NCBI RefSeq assembly: GCF_030817195.1
Contig: NZ_JAUSYZ010000001.1
Location: forward strand, 4,526,001-4,590,000
Source: Arthrobacter globiformis
Lineage (GTDB): Bacteria; Actinomycetota; Actinomycetes; Actinomycetales; Micrococcaceae
Direction of reading: 5' to 3'
DNA length: 64,000 nt
Below are positions 17,320 through 25,612 of this stretch, piece after piece. The notes beneath the pieces are model-generated. The model was not told the DNA's origin. It searched no databases and was given only the letters and a program-made list of their open reading frames with translations. Both the position numbers and the translations under genes were made by a program. Positions within the stretch are counted from its first letter, which is position 1; the number at the start of each line of letters is the position of its first letter.

Positions 17320-17415
17320 ACCCTCCCTCACCTTTCGCCCCCCAAAACCAAACCCTCCCTCACCTCTCGCCGGTTAAAACCAAACCCTCCCTCACCTAGG
17401 TGAGGAAGGGTTTGG
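17320..17415. terminator. Two and a half 32-bp repeats ending in a loopless hairpin
   Basis: A 32-bp unit beginning ACCCTCCCTCACCT and ending AAAACCAA starts at 17320, 17352 and 17384 (last copy partial). The partial copy pairs with the next 18 bases (17380-17397 with 17398-17415, one mismatch) to form a long stem with almost no loop. It lies between convergent genes and probably ends transcription from both sides. Confidence 0.65.
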
Positions 17416-17437
17416 GAACCTTCGACCGTGGGACGGA

Positions 17438-17845
17438 TCAGAGCTGATACTCAGCCTGGGTTCCGAGCCTCTCGTGAATGCAGAGGATGTTGTTTTCGGT
17501 ATCCATGAACCAGGCGCATTTCTCGGCCTCAGTTGAACAGATGTGGTGATCGGTCTTCAGATCAGGAAGGTCATAGTCCTGGAACCGAACGCCCCTGGAC
17601 TCCATGTCCTGGACGGTCCGTTCAATATCCGTGACCTCGAAACTCAATGTGGTGTGCTCGGAATGCTTTCCGTCTTTGACAGGCATCAGCTGCAGCATGG
17701 GGCCGTCAGCGTTGCCGAATAAATCGCTTCCATCTTCAGCCTTGCCGCGGTGTGGGAGGCCCAACGTTTCCGCGTAAAATCCGCGGGCGCGGTCCGGATC
17801 ATCGACAGGCAGGACGGTTGTGGCTGTTCTAAGTGCTAGGGTCAT
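17438..17845 (-). CDS. VOC-superfamily (glyoxalase/bleomycin-resistance fold) protein
   Basis: A 135-residue protein with paired beta-alpha-beta-beta-beta modules (LPVDDPDRARGFYAETLGL at the N-terminus; EAEKCAWFMDTENNILCIHE at the C-terminus). Metal-ligand type His and Glu residues are partly present; substrate is unknown. ATG 17845 is preceded by AGGAGGTGG, while the longer frame runs into the tandem repeat region and is rejected. Confidence 0.78.
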   Translation of the reverse strand: MTLALRTATTVLPVDDPDRARGFYAETLGLPHRGKAEDGSDLFGNADGPMLQLMPVKDGKHSEHTTLSFEVTDIERTVQDMESRGVRFQDYDLPDLKTDHHICSTEAEKCAWFMDTENNILCIHERLGTQAEYQL

Positions 17846-17927
17846 TTCGCCACCTCCTACGGGGGTCATTTTACGCCCGGGCAACCCCGAAAGATCATGG
17901 GAAAATTCCACTCTGCTGGGGCGAATT

Positions 17928-18034
17928 GCGGAAGCGTCGCGAAAAACCCGACAAGACCTGAGGAAGCGTCGGGAAAAACCCGACAAGACCTGAGGAAGCG
18001 TCGGGAAAAACCCGACAAGACCTGAGGAAGCGCC
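17928..18034. repeat. Tandem array of 32-bp hairpin units downstream of paaZ
   Basis: Three copies (17928-17959, 17960-17991, 17992-18023) plus an 11-base start of a fourth. Each unit has a small palindrome GTCGGG-AAAAA-CCCGAC (first copy GTCGCG). The array sits just after the stop of paaZ and before the VOC gene on the same strand, so it may act as a multi-hairpin terminator. Confidence 0.8.
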
Positions 18035-18056
18035 CCAAACACCGGGCGGGGCTGGG

Positions 18057-20168
18057 TTACTTCTCCACGAGGGTGAGGACGTCGTAGGTGGCCACGATTT
18101 CGTCGTTCTGGTTGGTCAGGACGGCGTCCCAGGCCACCTCGCCGTACTCGTCGGTCTCGCGCGGGGTGATCTTCTTGGCGGTCAGCGTCACCCGGATGGA
18201 GTCGCCGGCAGCCACAGGGGTGATGAAGCGCAGGTTCTCCAGCCCGTAGTTGGCCAGGACCGGGCCCGGAGCGGGCTCCACGAACAGCCCCGCACCCCAG
18301 GCCAGCAGCAGGTAGCCGTGCGCCACGATGCCCGGGAAGAACGGGTTGGCCTCGGCGGCCTCCTGGTTGGTGTGGGCGTAGAACGTGTCGCCGGTGGAGT
18401 TGGCGAACGCGGAGATGTCCTCGAGTGTTACCTGCCGCAGGTCCGAGCGGACGGCGTCGCCGATGCGCAGGGTTTCCAGTGACTTCCGGAACGGGTGGGT
18501 GCCCTCGGTTTCCACCGTGAAGTTGCGGTCGGCACCGGTGTGCCAGACCCCGGTCACGGCGGTCAGCATGTTGGGCGAGCCCTGGATGGCAGTGCGCTGC
18601 ATGTGGTGCATCACGGAGCGGATGCCGCCCAGCTCCTCGCCGCCGCCGGCACGTCCCGGCCCGCCGTGGACCAGGTGCGGAACAGGCGAACCATGACCCG
18701 TGGAGGACCGCGCGTCCTCGCGGTTCAGCATAAGCACACGGCCGTGGTGGGCGGCGATCCCTGTGACCAGTTCCTGCGCCACGGACGGGTCGTTCGTGCA
18801 GACCGAGGCGACCAGAGAACCGCCGCCGCGGGCGGCGAGACGGACGGCGTCGGGAATGTCCTTGTACCCGATCACCGATGACACCGGGCCGAACGCCTCC
18901 AGCGAGTGGACCGGCTCGGCCTCGGCGTCGGCCCAGCTAAGCACCACGGGAGACATGAAGGCACCGCCTTCGGTGACGCCCTTGGCGCCGTCCGCGCTGG
19001 TGACCGACGGCGAATCAAGGGTTCCGTACGCAAGCTCGCCGCCGGCGTCGAGCATGGACTGGACAGCGGCGCGGACATCGGCGAGCTGCTCAAGCGAGGC
19101 GAGCGCACCCATGGTGACACCCTCGGCCCGGGGATCGCCCAGCACCACGCGCTGCTCCACCCGGGCGCCGATGGCGGAAACGACGGCGGGCACCAGGTCC
19201 TGCGGCACGATGGCACGGCGGATCGCGGTGCACTTCTGGCCGGCCTTGACCGTGATTTCGGTGACCACGGACTTGATGAACGCGTCGAACTCCGGCGTGC
19301 CTTCGACGGCGTCCGGGCCAAGGATCGCGGCGTTGAGCGAGTCGGTCTCGGACGTGAACCGCACTCCGCCCAGCACCACATTGGGGTGCGACTTCAGGGA
19401 CTGCGCGGTGGACGCCGAACCGGTGAAGGCCACGAGGTCGCGGTAGTCCAGCACGTCCAGCAGCCCCCGGACAGAGCCCGAAATCAGCTGCAGCGAGCCC
19501 TTGGGCAGGATGTTGGATTCGATGATGGCCTTGACCACGGCCGCGGCAACGTAGCCGGTGGGGGTGGCCGGCTTGACGATGGTGGGGACACCGGCGATGA
19601 ACGCGGGAGCGAGCTTCTCCAGCATGCCCCAGACCGGGAAGTTGAAGGCGTTGATCTGCACGGCGACGCCGGGGATGCGGGTGTAGATGTGCTCGCCGGC
19701 AAAGGAACCGTCCTTGGACAGCACCTCCATGGGCCCATCCACCACCACCTGGGCGTTGGGCAGCTCGCGCCGGCCCTTGGAGCCGAACGTGAACAGCACG
19801 CCGATGCCGCCGTCGATGTCGATCATCGAGTCGATCTTGGTGGCGCCGGTCTGCGCGGAGAAGGCATAGAAGTGCTCGCGGCGCGCGTTAAGGTACTGCG
19901 CCAGCTCCTTGAGCTTGAGGGCACGCTGGTGGAAGGTCAGCTTGCCGAGTTCCGTTTGGCCTGTGGTGCGGCCGTAGTCCACGACGGCGGCCAGGTCCAG
20001 GCCGTCGGTGCTAACCTTCGCCAGGATCTCCCCCGTGCTCGCGTCCCGGACAGCGACGGCGGAAGCCGCCGAGCCGGCGTCGGGAGTCCACCAGGAATCC
20101 TGCACGAAACTGGGGACGGTTTCCACGGTGTCCAGGGTGGCTTCGGGGGCAGTGGCGGTGGTGGTCAT
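18057..20168 (-). CDS. paaZ: PaaZ: oxepin-CoA hydrolase / semialdehyde dehydrogenase fusion
   Basis: A 703-residue bifunctional enzyme that opens the oxepin-CoA ring and oxidises the resulting aldehyde in phenylacetate breakdown. Residues about 1-530 are an aldehyde dehydrogenase domain with catalytic cysteine in GQKCTAIRRAIVP; residues about 560-700 are an R-specific MaoC-type hydratase (NSTGDTFYAHTNQEAA, then NPFFPGIVAHGYLLL). Length and order match the family. ATG 20168 faces the hotdog thioesterase gene across a shared operator. Confidence 0.94.
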   Translation of the reverse strand: MTTTATAPEATLDTVETVPSFVQDSWWTPDAGSAASAVAVRDASTGEILAKVSTDGLDLAAVVDYGRTTGQTELGKLTFHQRALKLKELAQYLNARREHFYAFSAQTGATKIDSMIDIDGGIGVLFTFGSKGRRELPNAQVVVDGPMEVLSKDGSFAGEHIYTRIPGVAVQINAFNFPVWGMLEKLAPAFIAGVPTIVKPATPTGYVAAAVVKAIIESNILPKGSLQLISGSVRGLLDVLDYRDLVAFTGSASTAQSLKSHPNVVLGGVRFTSETDSLNAAILGPDAVEGTPEFDAFIKSVVTEITVKAGQKCTAIRRAIVPQDLVPAVVSAIGARVEQRVVLGDPRAEGVTMGALASLEQLADVRAAVQSMLDAGGELAYGTLDSPSVTSADGAKGVTEGGAFMSPVVLSWADAEAEPVHSLEAFGPVSSVIGYKDIPDAVRLAARGGGSLVASVCTNDPSVAQELVTGIAAHHGRVLMLNREDARSSTGHGSPVPHLVHGGPGRAGGGEELGGIRSVMHHMQRTAIQGSPNMLTAVTGVWHTGADRNFTVETEGTHPFRKSLETLRIGDAVRSDLRQVTLEDISAFANSTGDTFYAHTNQEAAEANPFFPGIVAHGYLLLAWGAGLFVEPAPGPVLANYGLENLRFITPVAAGDSIRVTLTAKKITPRETDEYGEVAWDAVLTNQNDEIVATYDVLTLVEK

Positions 20169-20215
20169 CGTTGACGGGTCCTTCCAACGGGGGACAAATC
20201 TGATCCGGCCAGAAC

Positions 20216-20239
20216 ATTACTGACCGTCCGTTCGGTAAT
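20216..20239. promoter_or_regulatory. PaaR-type operator between paaZ and the thioesterase gene
   Basis: The best palindrome of the set: ATTACTGACCG followed by TCCGTTCGGTAAT, with matching ATTAC and GTAAT ends. It lies about 50 bp from the paaZ start and 100 bp from the thioesterase start, so it can control both divergent genes. Confidence 0.75.
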
Positions 20240-20341
20240 ATGTCTACAGTACATGAATGTGCCCCGCTGCACACTAGTGGTGATTTCCCGCCGGCCACGG
20301 CGGACACCGACGAGAATGAACACACCAACCGAGGAGAGCAC

Positions 20342-20866
20342 GTGACGCCCGAAGCCCGCGACGCAGAACTGACGGCCACCCACACAGCCGGGGAATCCCT
20401 AGCAGCGGCACCCCAGGCGCCCCAGGCAGCCGGGGCCGCACGGAAGCCGGTCCCCGAGGGACCGACGCCCGGGGAACTGTGGAAGATCACCCTCGGCGAA
20501 CTCGACGAGAAGATGGGCGTGAAGATCCTCGAGGAGTCCGTCGACCGGGTCGTGGCGACCATGCCGGTGGAGGGGAACCGCCAGTCGTTCGGCCTCCTGC
20601 ACGGCGGCGCCTCCCTGGCCGTGGGCGAGGCCGTGGGATCGTGGGCAGCGGTGATCCACGCCAGCACACTGGGCAAGACCGCCGTCGGTGTTGACGTCTC
20701 CGCCACGCACCACCGGTCCACCCGGAGCGGCCTCATCACCATCACGGCCACCCCCATCCACCTCGGCAGCACCCTGACCACGCACGAAGTGCTGATCACC
20801 AACGACGCCGGGCAGCGGCTGTGCACTCTCCGGATCACCAACCTGCTGCTTGCCCCGCGGGCCTGA
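20342..20866 (+). CDS. Hotdog-fold acyl-CoA thioesterase (PaaI/YbdB type)
   Basis: A 174-residue protein with a 45-residue Ala-rich N-terminal tail and a single hotdog domain: QSFGLLHGGASLAVGEAVGSWAA holds the HGG and catalytic Glu of the PaaI/entH group. GTG 20342 is chosen because GAGGAGAG lies just upstream; an ATG at 20240 would put the operator's edge at the start codon. Because it is divergent from paaZ across the shared operator, it likely hydrolyses stalled CoA esters of the phenylacetate route. It is distinct from the PaaI at 11442. Confidence 0.82.
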   Translation: MTPEARDAELTATHTAGESLAAAPQAPQAAGAARKPVPEGPTPGELWKITLGELDEKMGVKILEESVDRVVATMPVEGNRQSFGLLHGGASLAVGEAVGSWAAVIHASTLGKTAVGVDVSATHHRSTRSGLITITATPIHLGSTLTTHEVLITNDAGQRLCTLRITNLLLAPRA

Positions 20867-20962
20867 CGCGCTCCCTGGCAGGGGCCCTGACGGGGCCGCA
20901 CTGGCTGCTGCCTGCAGCCGCCCCTAAAGCTTCGGCGGCCCCACCCCGGTTAAGCTGATCCC

Positions 20963-21712
20963 GTGATCGAGCTTGGCAGCCTGGCCCCCACCCTGATCGC
21001 GGTGGGCCTCCTGATGGCGCTGACGGCCGCCGTCCTCAAAGGATTCCGGGTCCCGCATGCTTTCGCTCCGGCCCTCGCCATCCTCCGCGGCGCGGCGCAG
21101 CTCGCCGCCGTCAGCCTGATCCTCGGCGCCGTGATCGCCAGCGCCGAATGGGTGGCCGTGGCGCTGGGGGGCATGTTCACCGTCGCCGCCATTACCGCCG
21201 CACGCCGGCTCGCCTGGTCCTGGCACCACCTTGCTGTTGTAGCCGGCTCGATGGCCGCCGGCATCCTTGCCTCGCTGGTCATCGTGTTCGGGACCGGTGC
21301 CATCGAGTTCACCTCCCGCTACGCTCTGGCGATCGGCGGGATCGTCGTCGGCAATTCGATGGCGATTGCGGGGCTCGCCGGCCGCAGGTTCAACGAGGCC
21401 GTCATCGACCGCTGGGACCAAGTGGAGGGCTGGCTCGCCCTGGGCGCCTCTCCCCGGCAGGCCACCCGCGAGATGGCCCGCGGCGCCGTGTACTCCGCGC
21501 TCATTCCCTCGGTGGACCAGACCAAGACAACGGGCCTGGTCACCCTACCGGGAGCCTTCGTCGGGGCGATCTTCGGCGGTCTTTCACCGCTGGAGGCCGG
21601 CCGGTTCCAGATCGTGGTGCTGGCCTCGATCATGGCCACCGGGTCCGTCACCGCCATCCTGCTCATCAGCCTGCTGGCCCCGGTCCGCGTGCGGCCCGCA
21701 CCGCTCGCCTAG
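20963..21712 (+). CDS. FetB/YbbM-family (UPF0014) ABC transporter permease
   Basis: A 249-residue membrane protein of about seven helices with family blocks LRGAAQLAAVSLILG, GNSMAIAGLAGRRF, LGASPRQATREMARGAVYSALIPSVDQTKTTGLVTLPGAFVGAIFGG and the basic C-terminus. E. coli FetB works with the ATPase FetA in metal (iron) export under oxidative stress; no FetA-like ATPase is adjacent here, so the partner must be elsewhere or absent. Confidence 0.82.
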   Translation: MIELGSLAPTLIAVGLLMALTAAVLKGFRVPHAFAPALAILRGAAQLAAVSLILGAVIASAEWVAVALGGMFTVAAITAARRLAWSWHHLAVVAGSMAAGILASLVIVFGTGAIEFTSRYALAIGGIVVGNSMAIAGLAGRRFNEAVIDRWDQVEGWLALGASPRQATREMARGAVYSALIPSVDQTKTTGLVTLPGAFVGAIFGGLSPLEAGRFQIVVLASIMATGSVTAILLISLLAPVRVRPAPLA

Positions 21713-21804
21713 GCGGCTGCAGTTCGGCGTTCGACGGCGGGCCACCCCCGGGTGCCACCGCCCGCCTTTCGAACCGCCCCCGTCACGTTGCCCGCACAGT
21801 CCCG

Positions 21805-21831
21805 TTGACATTGCCCCGGGCGCTTTATACT
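21805..21831 (+). promoter_or_regulatory. Housekeeping-like promoter of the beta-helix lipoprotein gene
   Basis: TTGACA at 21805-21810 and TATACT at 21826-21831 with 15 bp between; shifting the -10 to TACTCT gives 17 bp. It is about 75 bp upstream of the start codon. Confidence 0.55.
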
Positions 21832-21904
21832 CTGGCCGCTCCGGACCAGAGGCAGCGGCGCTGCTGGGCCGGGCCCTCCTTGTCCGCCTCCGGCAGGTGC
21901 AATC

Positions 21905-23230
21905 ATGAGCACACGTACCACAAGGGCCGCCGCCGCGATGGTGGCTTTCCTCGCGGTCCTGCTGGTGGGCTGTGTCTCCACGACGACCCCTTCGACGCCG
22001 TCCACCCACTATTACGTGAGCGCGGAGGGCAGCGACACCAACTCCGGGACGTCCCCGGATTCGCCCTGGCAGTCGCTGATGAAAGTCAACGAAACGGCCT
22101 TCAAACCCGGTGAGTCCCTCAGTTTCCGCAGGGGTGACGAGTGGATCGGCAACGTCGTTTTGGACGAAAGCGGAACGCCGTCGTCGGCCATCCGGCTGAA
22201 CAGCTACGGGAACGGGGACCTGCCGACCATAACCAGCGGGGAGGGCGGAAACTGCTTCCGGCTGAACGGCAGTTACATCGAGGTGGACGGGCTGCGGGCC
22301 ACAAACTGCGGGTACGCGGGCTTCAACGTCTACGGCGACCACGTGGTGGTGAAGAATTCCGAGGCCTCGGACAACACTGCCGGAATCAAAGTGGGCACGG
22401 GCTCCGACTTCGGAACCTACTCCAACAATGTCCTGACGGACAACAACGTTATGAACGTCAATACGCCGGGAGACCAGTGCGGCACGCCGGAAGCGGCCAA
22501 CTGCACCGACGATTCGGGCGCGTTCGGCGTGCTGATCAACGGCAACGACAACGAGTTCTCCGGCAACACCGTCACCGGTTCCACCGCATCCTCCTATGAC
22601 TTCAGCCGGGACGGAAGCGCCTTCGAGATCTACAACGGCAGCCGCAACAACATCCACCACAACAAGGCCATCGACAACAACGTGTTTTCCGAGATCGGGC
22701 GCTCCGACGGAGCAGCCGACGGCAACGTTTTCCGCTACAACCTGATCCGATCCTCGTGCGGCGCGGAATGCGCCGAGGCCGCCGGCCTGATCATCCGCGG
22801 CCCGGACACACGGTTCGGCCCCACGAACAGCACCACCTTCGAATTCAACACGGTATGGCTCAACGGCAGCCATTCGCGCGCCGTCGTTTGCCACGCGTCC
22901 TGCCCCTCCTCGACCGTCATCCGGGCCAACATCCTCGTGGCCGTGCGCGACGCCCTGTGGATGGACGGCTCCGGCTGGACGGAACAGTCCAACGTCGTCA
23001 ACGGTCCCAGCAACGTCCCTCTGGACAACAGTTCGACGACGGCCCCCACAGAGTTCGTCGATCCCCCGGAAGACCTCCACCTCACCGGCGGCAGCCCGGC
23101 GATAGACCGCGCGGGCAGCAGCCCGTCCGAGGTAGACCTGGACCAGGCTTCCGTGCCGCAGAACGGTCAATGCTCAGGATCCGGACAGGCCGACGCCGGC
23201 GCTTATGAATACAAGCCGACCAACTGCTAG
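21905..23230 (+). CDS. Secreted lipoprotein with right-handed parallel beta-helix
   Basis: A 441-residue exported protein. Residues 1-25 are a lipoprotein signal with lipobox LLVGC. The mature part starts with HYYVSAEGSDTNSGTSPDSPWQSL, a pattern common to pectate-lyase/DUF1565-like surface proteins, and continues as Asn/Gly-rich ladders (VVKNSEASDNTAGIKVGTG, NSTTFEFNTVWLNGS) typical of beta-helix coils. It is probably a polysaccharide-binding or -cleaving surface protein. No catalytic residues can be assigned with certainty. The gene stands alone under its own promoter. Confidence 0.8.
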   Translation: MSTRTTRAAAAMVAFLAVLLVGCVSTTTPSTPSTHYYVSAEGSDTNSGTSPDSPWQSLMKVNETAFKPGESLSFRRGDEWIGNVVLDESGTPSSAIRLNSYGNGDLPTITSGEGGNCFRLNGSYIEVDGLRATNCGYAGFNVYGDHVVVKNSEASDNTAGIKVGTGSDFGTYSNNVLTDNNVMNVNTPGDQCGTPEAANCTDDSGAFGVLINGNDNEFSGNTVTGSTASSYDFSRDGSAFEIYNGSRNNIHHNKAIDNNVFSEIGRSDGAADGNVFRYNLIRSSCGAECAEAAGLIIRGPDTRFGPTNSTTFEFNTVWLNGSHSRAVVCHASCPSSTVIRANILVAVRDALWMDGSGWTEQSNVVNGPSNVPLDNSSTTAPTEFVDPPEDLHLTGGSPAIDRAGSSPSEVDLDQASVPQNGQCSGSGQADAGAYEYKPTNC

Positions 23231-23300
23231 CATCTTCCGCGCGCCGCGGCGCGGGAAGATAATCAGGTATCCGCTCTGCACACCAATGGAGGTGGTGGCT

Positions 23301-23597
23301 GTGTCCGTATACACGTTGGGTATCTGGCTCGTGAAGCCCGGCCACGAGGACGAGTTCGTGAAGGCCTGGAAGGACATGGCCGACCGAACCCACAAGGAAT
23401 ATCCGGGCGGGCGGGGCCTGCTGATGCGTGACCGCGACGTCCCCAACCGCTTCATCAGCACCGGGCCCTGGGCGTCACTCGAGCAGGTCGAACAGTGGCG
23501 CGCCTCGGCGACGTTCACCGAGGGCCTCGCGTCCATCCGCGACATCATCGAGCACTTCGAGCCGCACACCCTGGACGAAGCGGCAACCATCGGCTAG
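23301..23597 (+). CDS. Antibiotic-biosynthesis-monooxygenase (ABM)-fold protein
   Basis: A 98-residue ferredoxin-like-fold protein (MSVYTLGIWLVKPGHEDEF..W..MA, then WASLEQVEQWRASATFTEGL). Such ABM proteins act as small oxygenases, haem-degrading enzymes or ligand binders; the substrate is unknown. GTG 23301 is selected because GGAGGTGG lies upstream with normal spacing. It converges on, and overlaps by four bases, the serine protease gene on the other strand. Confidence 0.75.
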   Translation: MSVYTLGIWLVKPGHEDEFVKAWKDMADRTHKEYPGGRGLLMRDRDVPNRFISTGPWASLEQVEQWRASATFTEGLASIRDIIEHFEPHTLDEAATIG

Positions 23598-25612
23598 CGC
23601 CTGCCGCGGCGCCGCACGACTACGAGCAACACGACACCGAGCAGCAGTGCGACTCCCGCCCCGGCAACGGCGGTGGCCAGGCCCGATACCCCCGTGTCGG
23701 CGAGCCGCAGCGGCGCCGCATCCTGGTCTGGAACTGCCGCCCCATCCGGTCCTGCAGCCGCGGAGGGGCCGGCGGCAGGAAGCACCGCCACCACCGACGG
23801 CTGAGGCGCGGGCGGCAGCACCGCCGGCTCGCCACCCTGCACCGAGGGTGGCGGGGACGCAGCCGGCGACCCGCCGGGGTCTGGCGTACCCGCGCCGGAA
23901 CCGCCCGGCGCAGGCACCCCTGGCTTCGGCACCGTGGGCTTCGGCACGGTGCTGAAGCTGCTCGGCTCGGAGCGGCTGAAGCCATTCGTCGCCTGGGCCG
24001 TGAACCCCGTGCCGGAGCCGGGCGCGGTGAAGGTCCAGTTGCCCGTGGCGTCCACGTCCACGTCGAACGGTTCGCTGCCCGGGAACGTCACCCGGACCTG
24101 GGTTCCCGCCGGAACGTCGGTGGCCGGGTCCGTGGCCAGCCGGCCCGTGATCCGCTGCCCCGGGGCAACCGGCTCTGCCGGCAGGGACCCGGCCAGGACC
24201 GGCCTGTTCAGGAACAGCCGCAGCTGCACGCCCTGCAGGACTGACATCGAATCCTCCAGCGTCGCGGCAACGGCGAAGTTCTCTGTGGAGTCGCTGGAGT
24301 TTCCCGCGGAGTGCGTGCCCACGGCGTAGTTCCCGCTGATCCATGGCCCGCCGGAATCACCGCCGCTGGACTGCACGGACCTGGAGAGGAAGCCGCTGAA
24401 GGAGCGCAGGTCGGCAGGGTCGCCCGAGCCTCCGCCCACGATGTAGATCCCCACCTCGTCCACGGTGCCGCATGACCATCCGGCGGTCCGCCCGGAACGG
24501 CACACGGCCTGCCCCACAAACGGCGACGTCGTCCCCACGATCTTCACGGAGCCGGTCCCCAGGCTGGTGGCGTCCTCCCACGTGGTGGTGGCCGGGAGCG
24601 GGTCAAGGTCCGCGCGGATGGAGCCGATGACCGCGATGTCGTTCCCCGGGGCGCCGGGATTCTCCGGGTCCGCGACCCTTGAGTTCCCGGGGCCGCCGAA
24701 CTGGCTGAAGCCGAAGGTCCCGAGTTCCCCGGTGACCGCGTTTTCGGCCGCGAATCCTCCGGCTGGGTCGCCGGCCGGCAGGGTCACCTCGGCGAGCCGC
24801 GCGGCGCCGTCGTCGGTACAGTGGCCGGCGGTGAGGACCAAAGGCTTGCCGTCGGGGCTGAACGCGCTGAAGCCGGCGGAACAGACTACCCCGCCGTCGA
24901 TCCGGTACCCCTGTCCGCCGAAGAAGTCCTCCTCCGGGGCCAGGGGTTCGCCGGTCTCGAGGACCACGTTGGCATACTGCTCCACGAATTCCGACGGCGA
25001 CAGTCGCCCGCCGCTCAGCGCGTCCGCCGACGCCGGAGCTTGCCCCGTCGCGGGACCGGCGCCGTTTTCTTGGGTGCCGTCCGCTGCTGTTGCGGGCTGC
25101 GGCTCCGCTTGGGGCTCGTTGACCCCGCCCGTGCGGATGATGAACTTGCCGTCCGCCTCGGCCACGGCCTGGAGCCCGGCAGGTCCCACCTCACGCAGGT
25201 ACGCCCGGTAAAGCTGCTCGACGCTCGCGGCACGAAGGTCCTTCTCGGTTTGCCCCGCCGCGGCGTTCCCGGTGCCTGGTTCCGGGGCACCAGTCGCGGG
25301 GGCAGTCGTTTCCGGAACGGCACTTTCCGCGGCCGCCCGTTTTTCCTGCTCCCCTGCGGCGTTGAATTCCTCCAGCGTCATGCCCAGATCGCGCGCAACG
25401 GCCTCGGCAAGGCCGGCCGCCGATGCGCCGGCCGCCGGATCCGGAGACGGGGACGGCACCGCCGGCGGTGTGACCGCGCCGTCGACCTCCGCCGTCGTCG
25501 TCCTGTCCAAGGCAGCGTAAGCCGGGGCTGAGGCGAGCGGGGCGCCCAGCGCCACCGCCGCCGCCAGGGCGAGTGCGCGCCGGAGCGCCCGGCCGGATGC
25601 GGGAGAAGTCAC
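23594..25612 (-). CDS. Secreted S1-family serine protease with sortase-type LADTG anchor
   Basis: A 672-residue cell-surface protein. An N-terminal signal peptide ends near AYAA; a 150-residue Ala/Glu-rich pro-region follows; the chymotrypsin-like domain has His in TAGHCTDD, Asp in NDIAVIG and Ser in SGGDSGGPW, the full triad in order. An Ig-like/bacterial big-domain segment and a long Pro-rich linker lead to LADTG, a hydrophobic stretch and RRRGRR. LAxTG is the motif used by class E sortases in Actinobacteria (established). The stop overlaps the ABM gene; its start overlaps the phosphatase stop by four bases. Confidence 0.86.
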   Translation of the reverse strand: MTSPASGRALRRALALAAAVALGAPLASAPAYAALDRTTTAEVDGAVTPPAVPSPSPDPAAGASAAGLAEAVARDLGMTLEEFNAAGEQEKRAAAESAVPETTAPATGAPEPGTGNAAAGQTEKDLRAASVEQLYRAYLREVGPAGLQAVAEADGKFIIRTGGVNEPQAEPQPATAADGTQENGAGPATGQAPASADALSGGRLSPSEFVEQYANVVLETGEPLAPEEDFFGGQGYRIDGGVVCSAGFSAFSPDGKPLVLTAGHCTDDGAARLAEVTLPAGDPAGGFAAENAVTGELGTFGFSQFGGPGNSRVADPENPGAPGNDIAVIGSIRADLDPLPATTTWEDATSLGTGSVKIVGTTSPFVGQAVCRSGRTAGWSCGTVDEVGIYIVGGGSGDPADLRSFSGFLSRSVQSSGGDSGGPWISGNYAVGTHSAGNSSDSTENFAVAATLEDSMSVLQGVQLRLFLNRPVLAGSLPAEPVAPGQRITGRLATDPATDVPAGTQVRVTFPGSEPFDVDVDATGNWTFTAPGSGTGFTAQATNGFSRSEPSSFSTVPKPTVPKPGVPAPGGSGAGTPDPGGSPAASPPPSVQGGEPAVLPPAPQPSVVAVLPAAGPSAAAGPDGAAVPDQDAAPLRLADTGVSGLATAVAGAGVALLLGVVLLVVVRRRGRR

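Noticed and set aside
17928..18034. CRISPR-like look of the 32-bp array
   Set aside because: Units are head-to-tail with no variable spacers and no cas genes nearby; it is a simple tandem repeat.
20240..20341. Longer start (ATG 20240) for the thioesterase at 20342
   Set aside because: The added residues lie against the operator and lack a ribosome site, whereas GTG 20342 has GAGGAGAG upstream.
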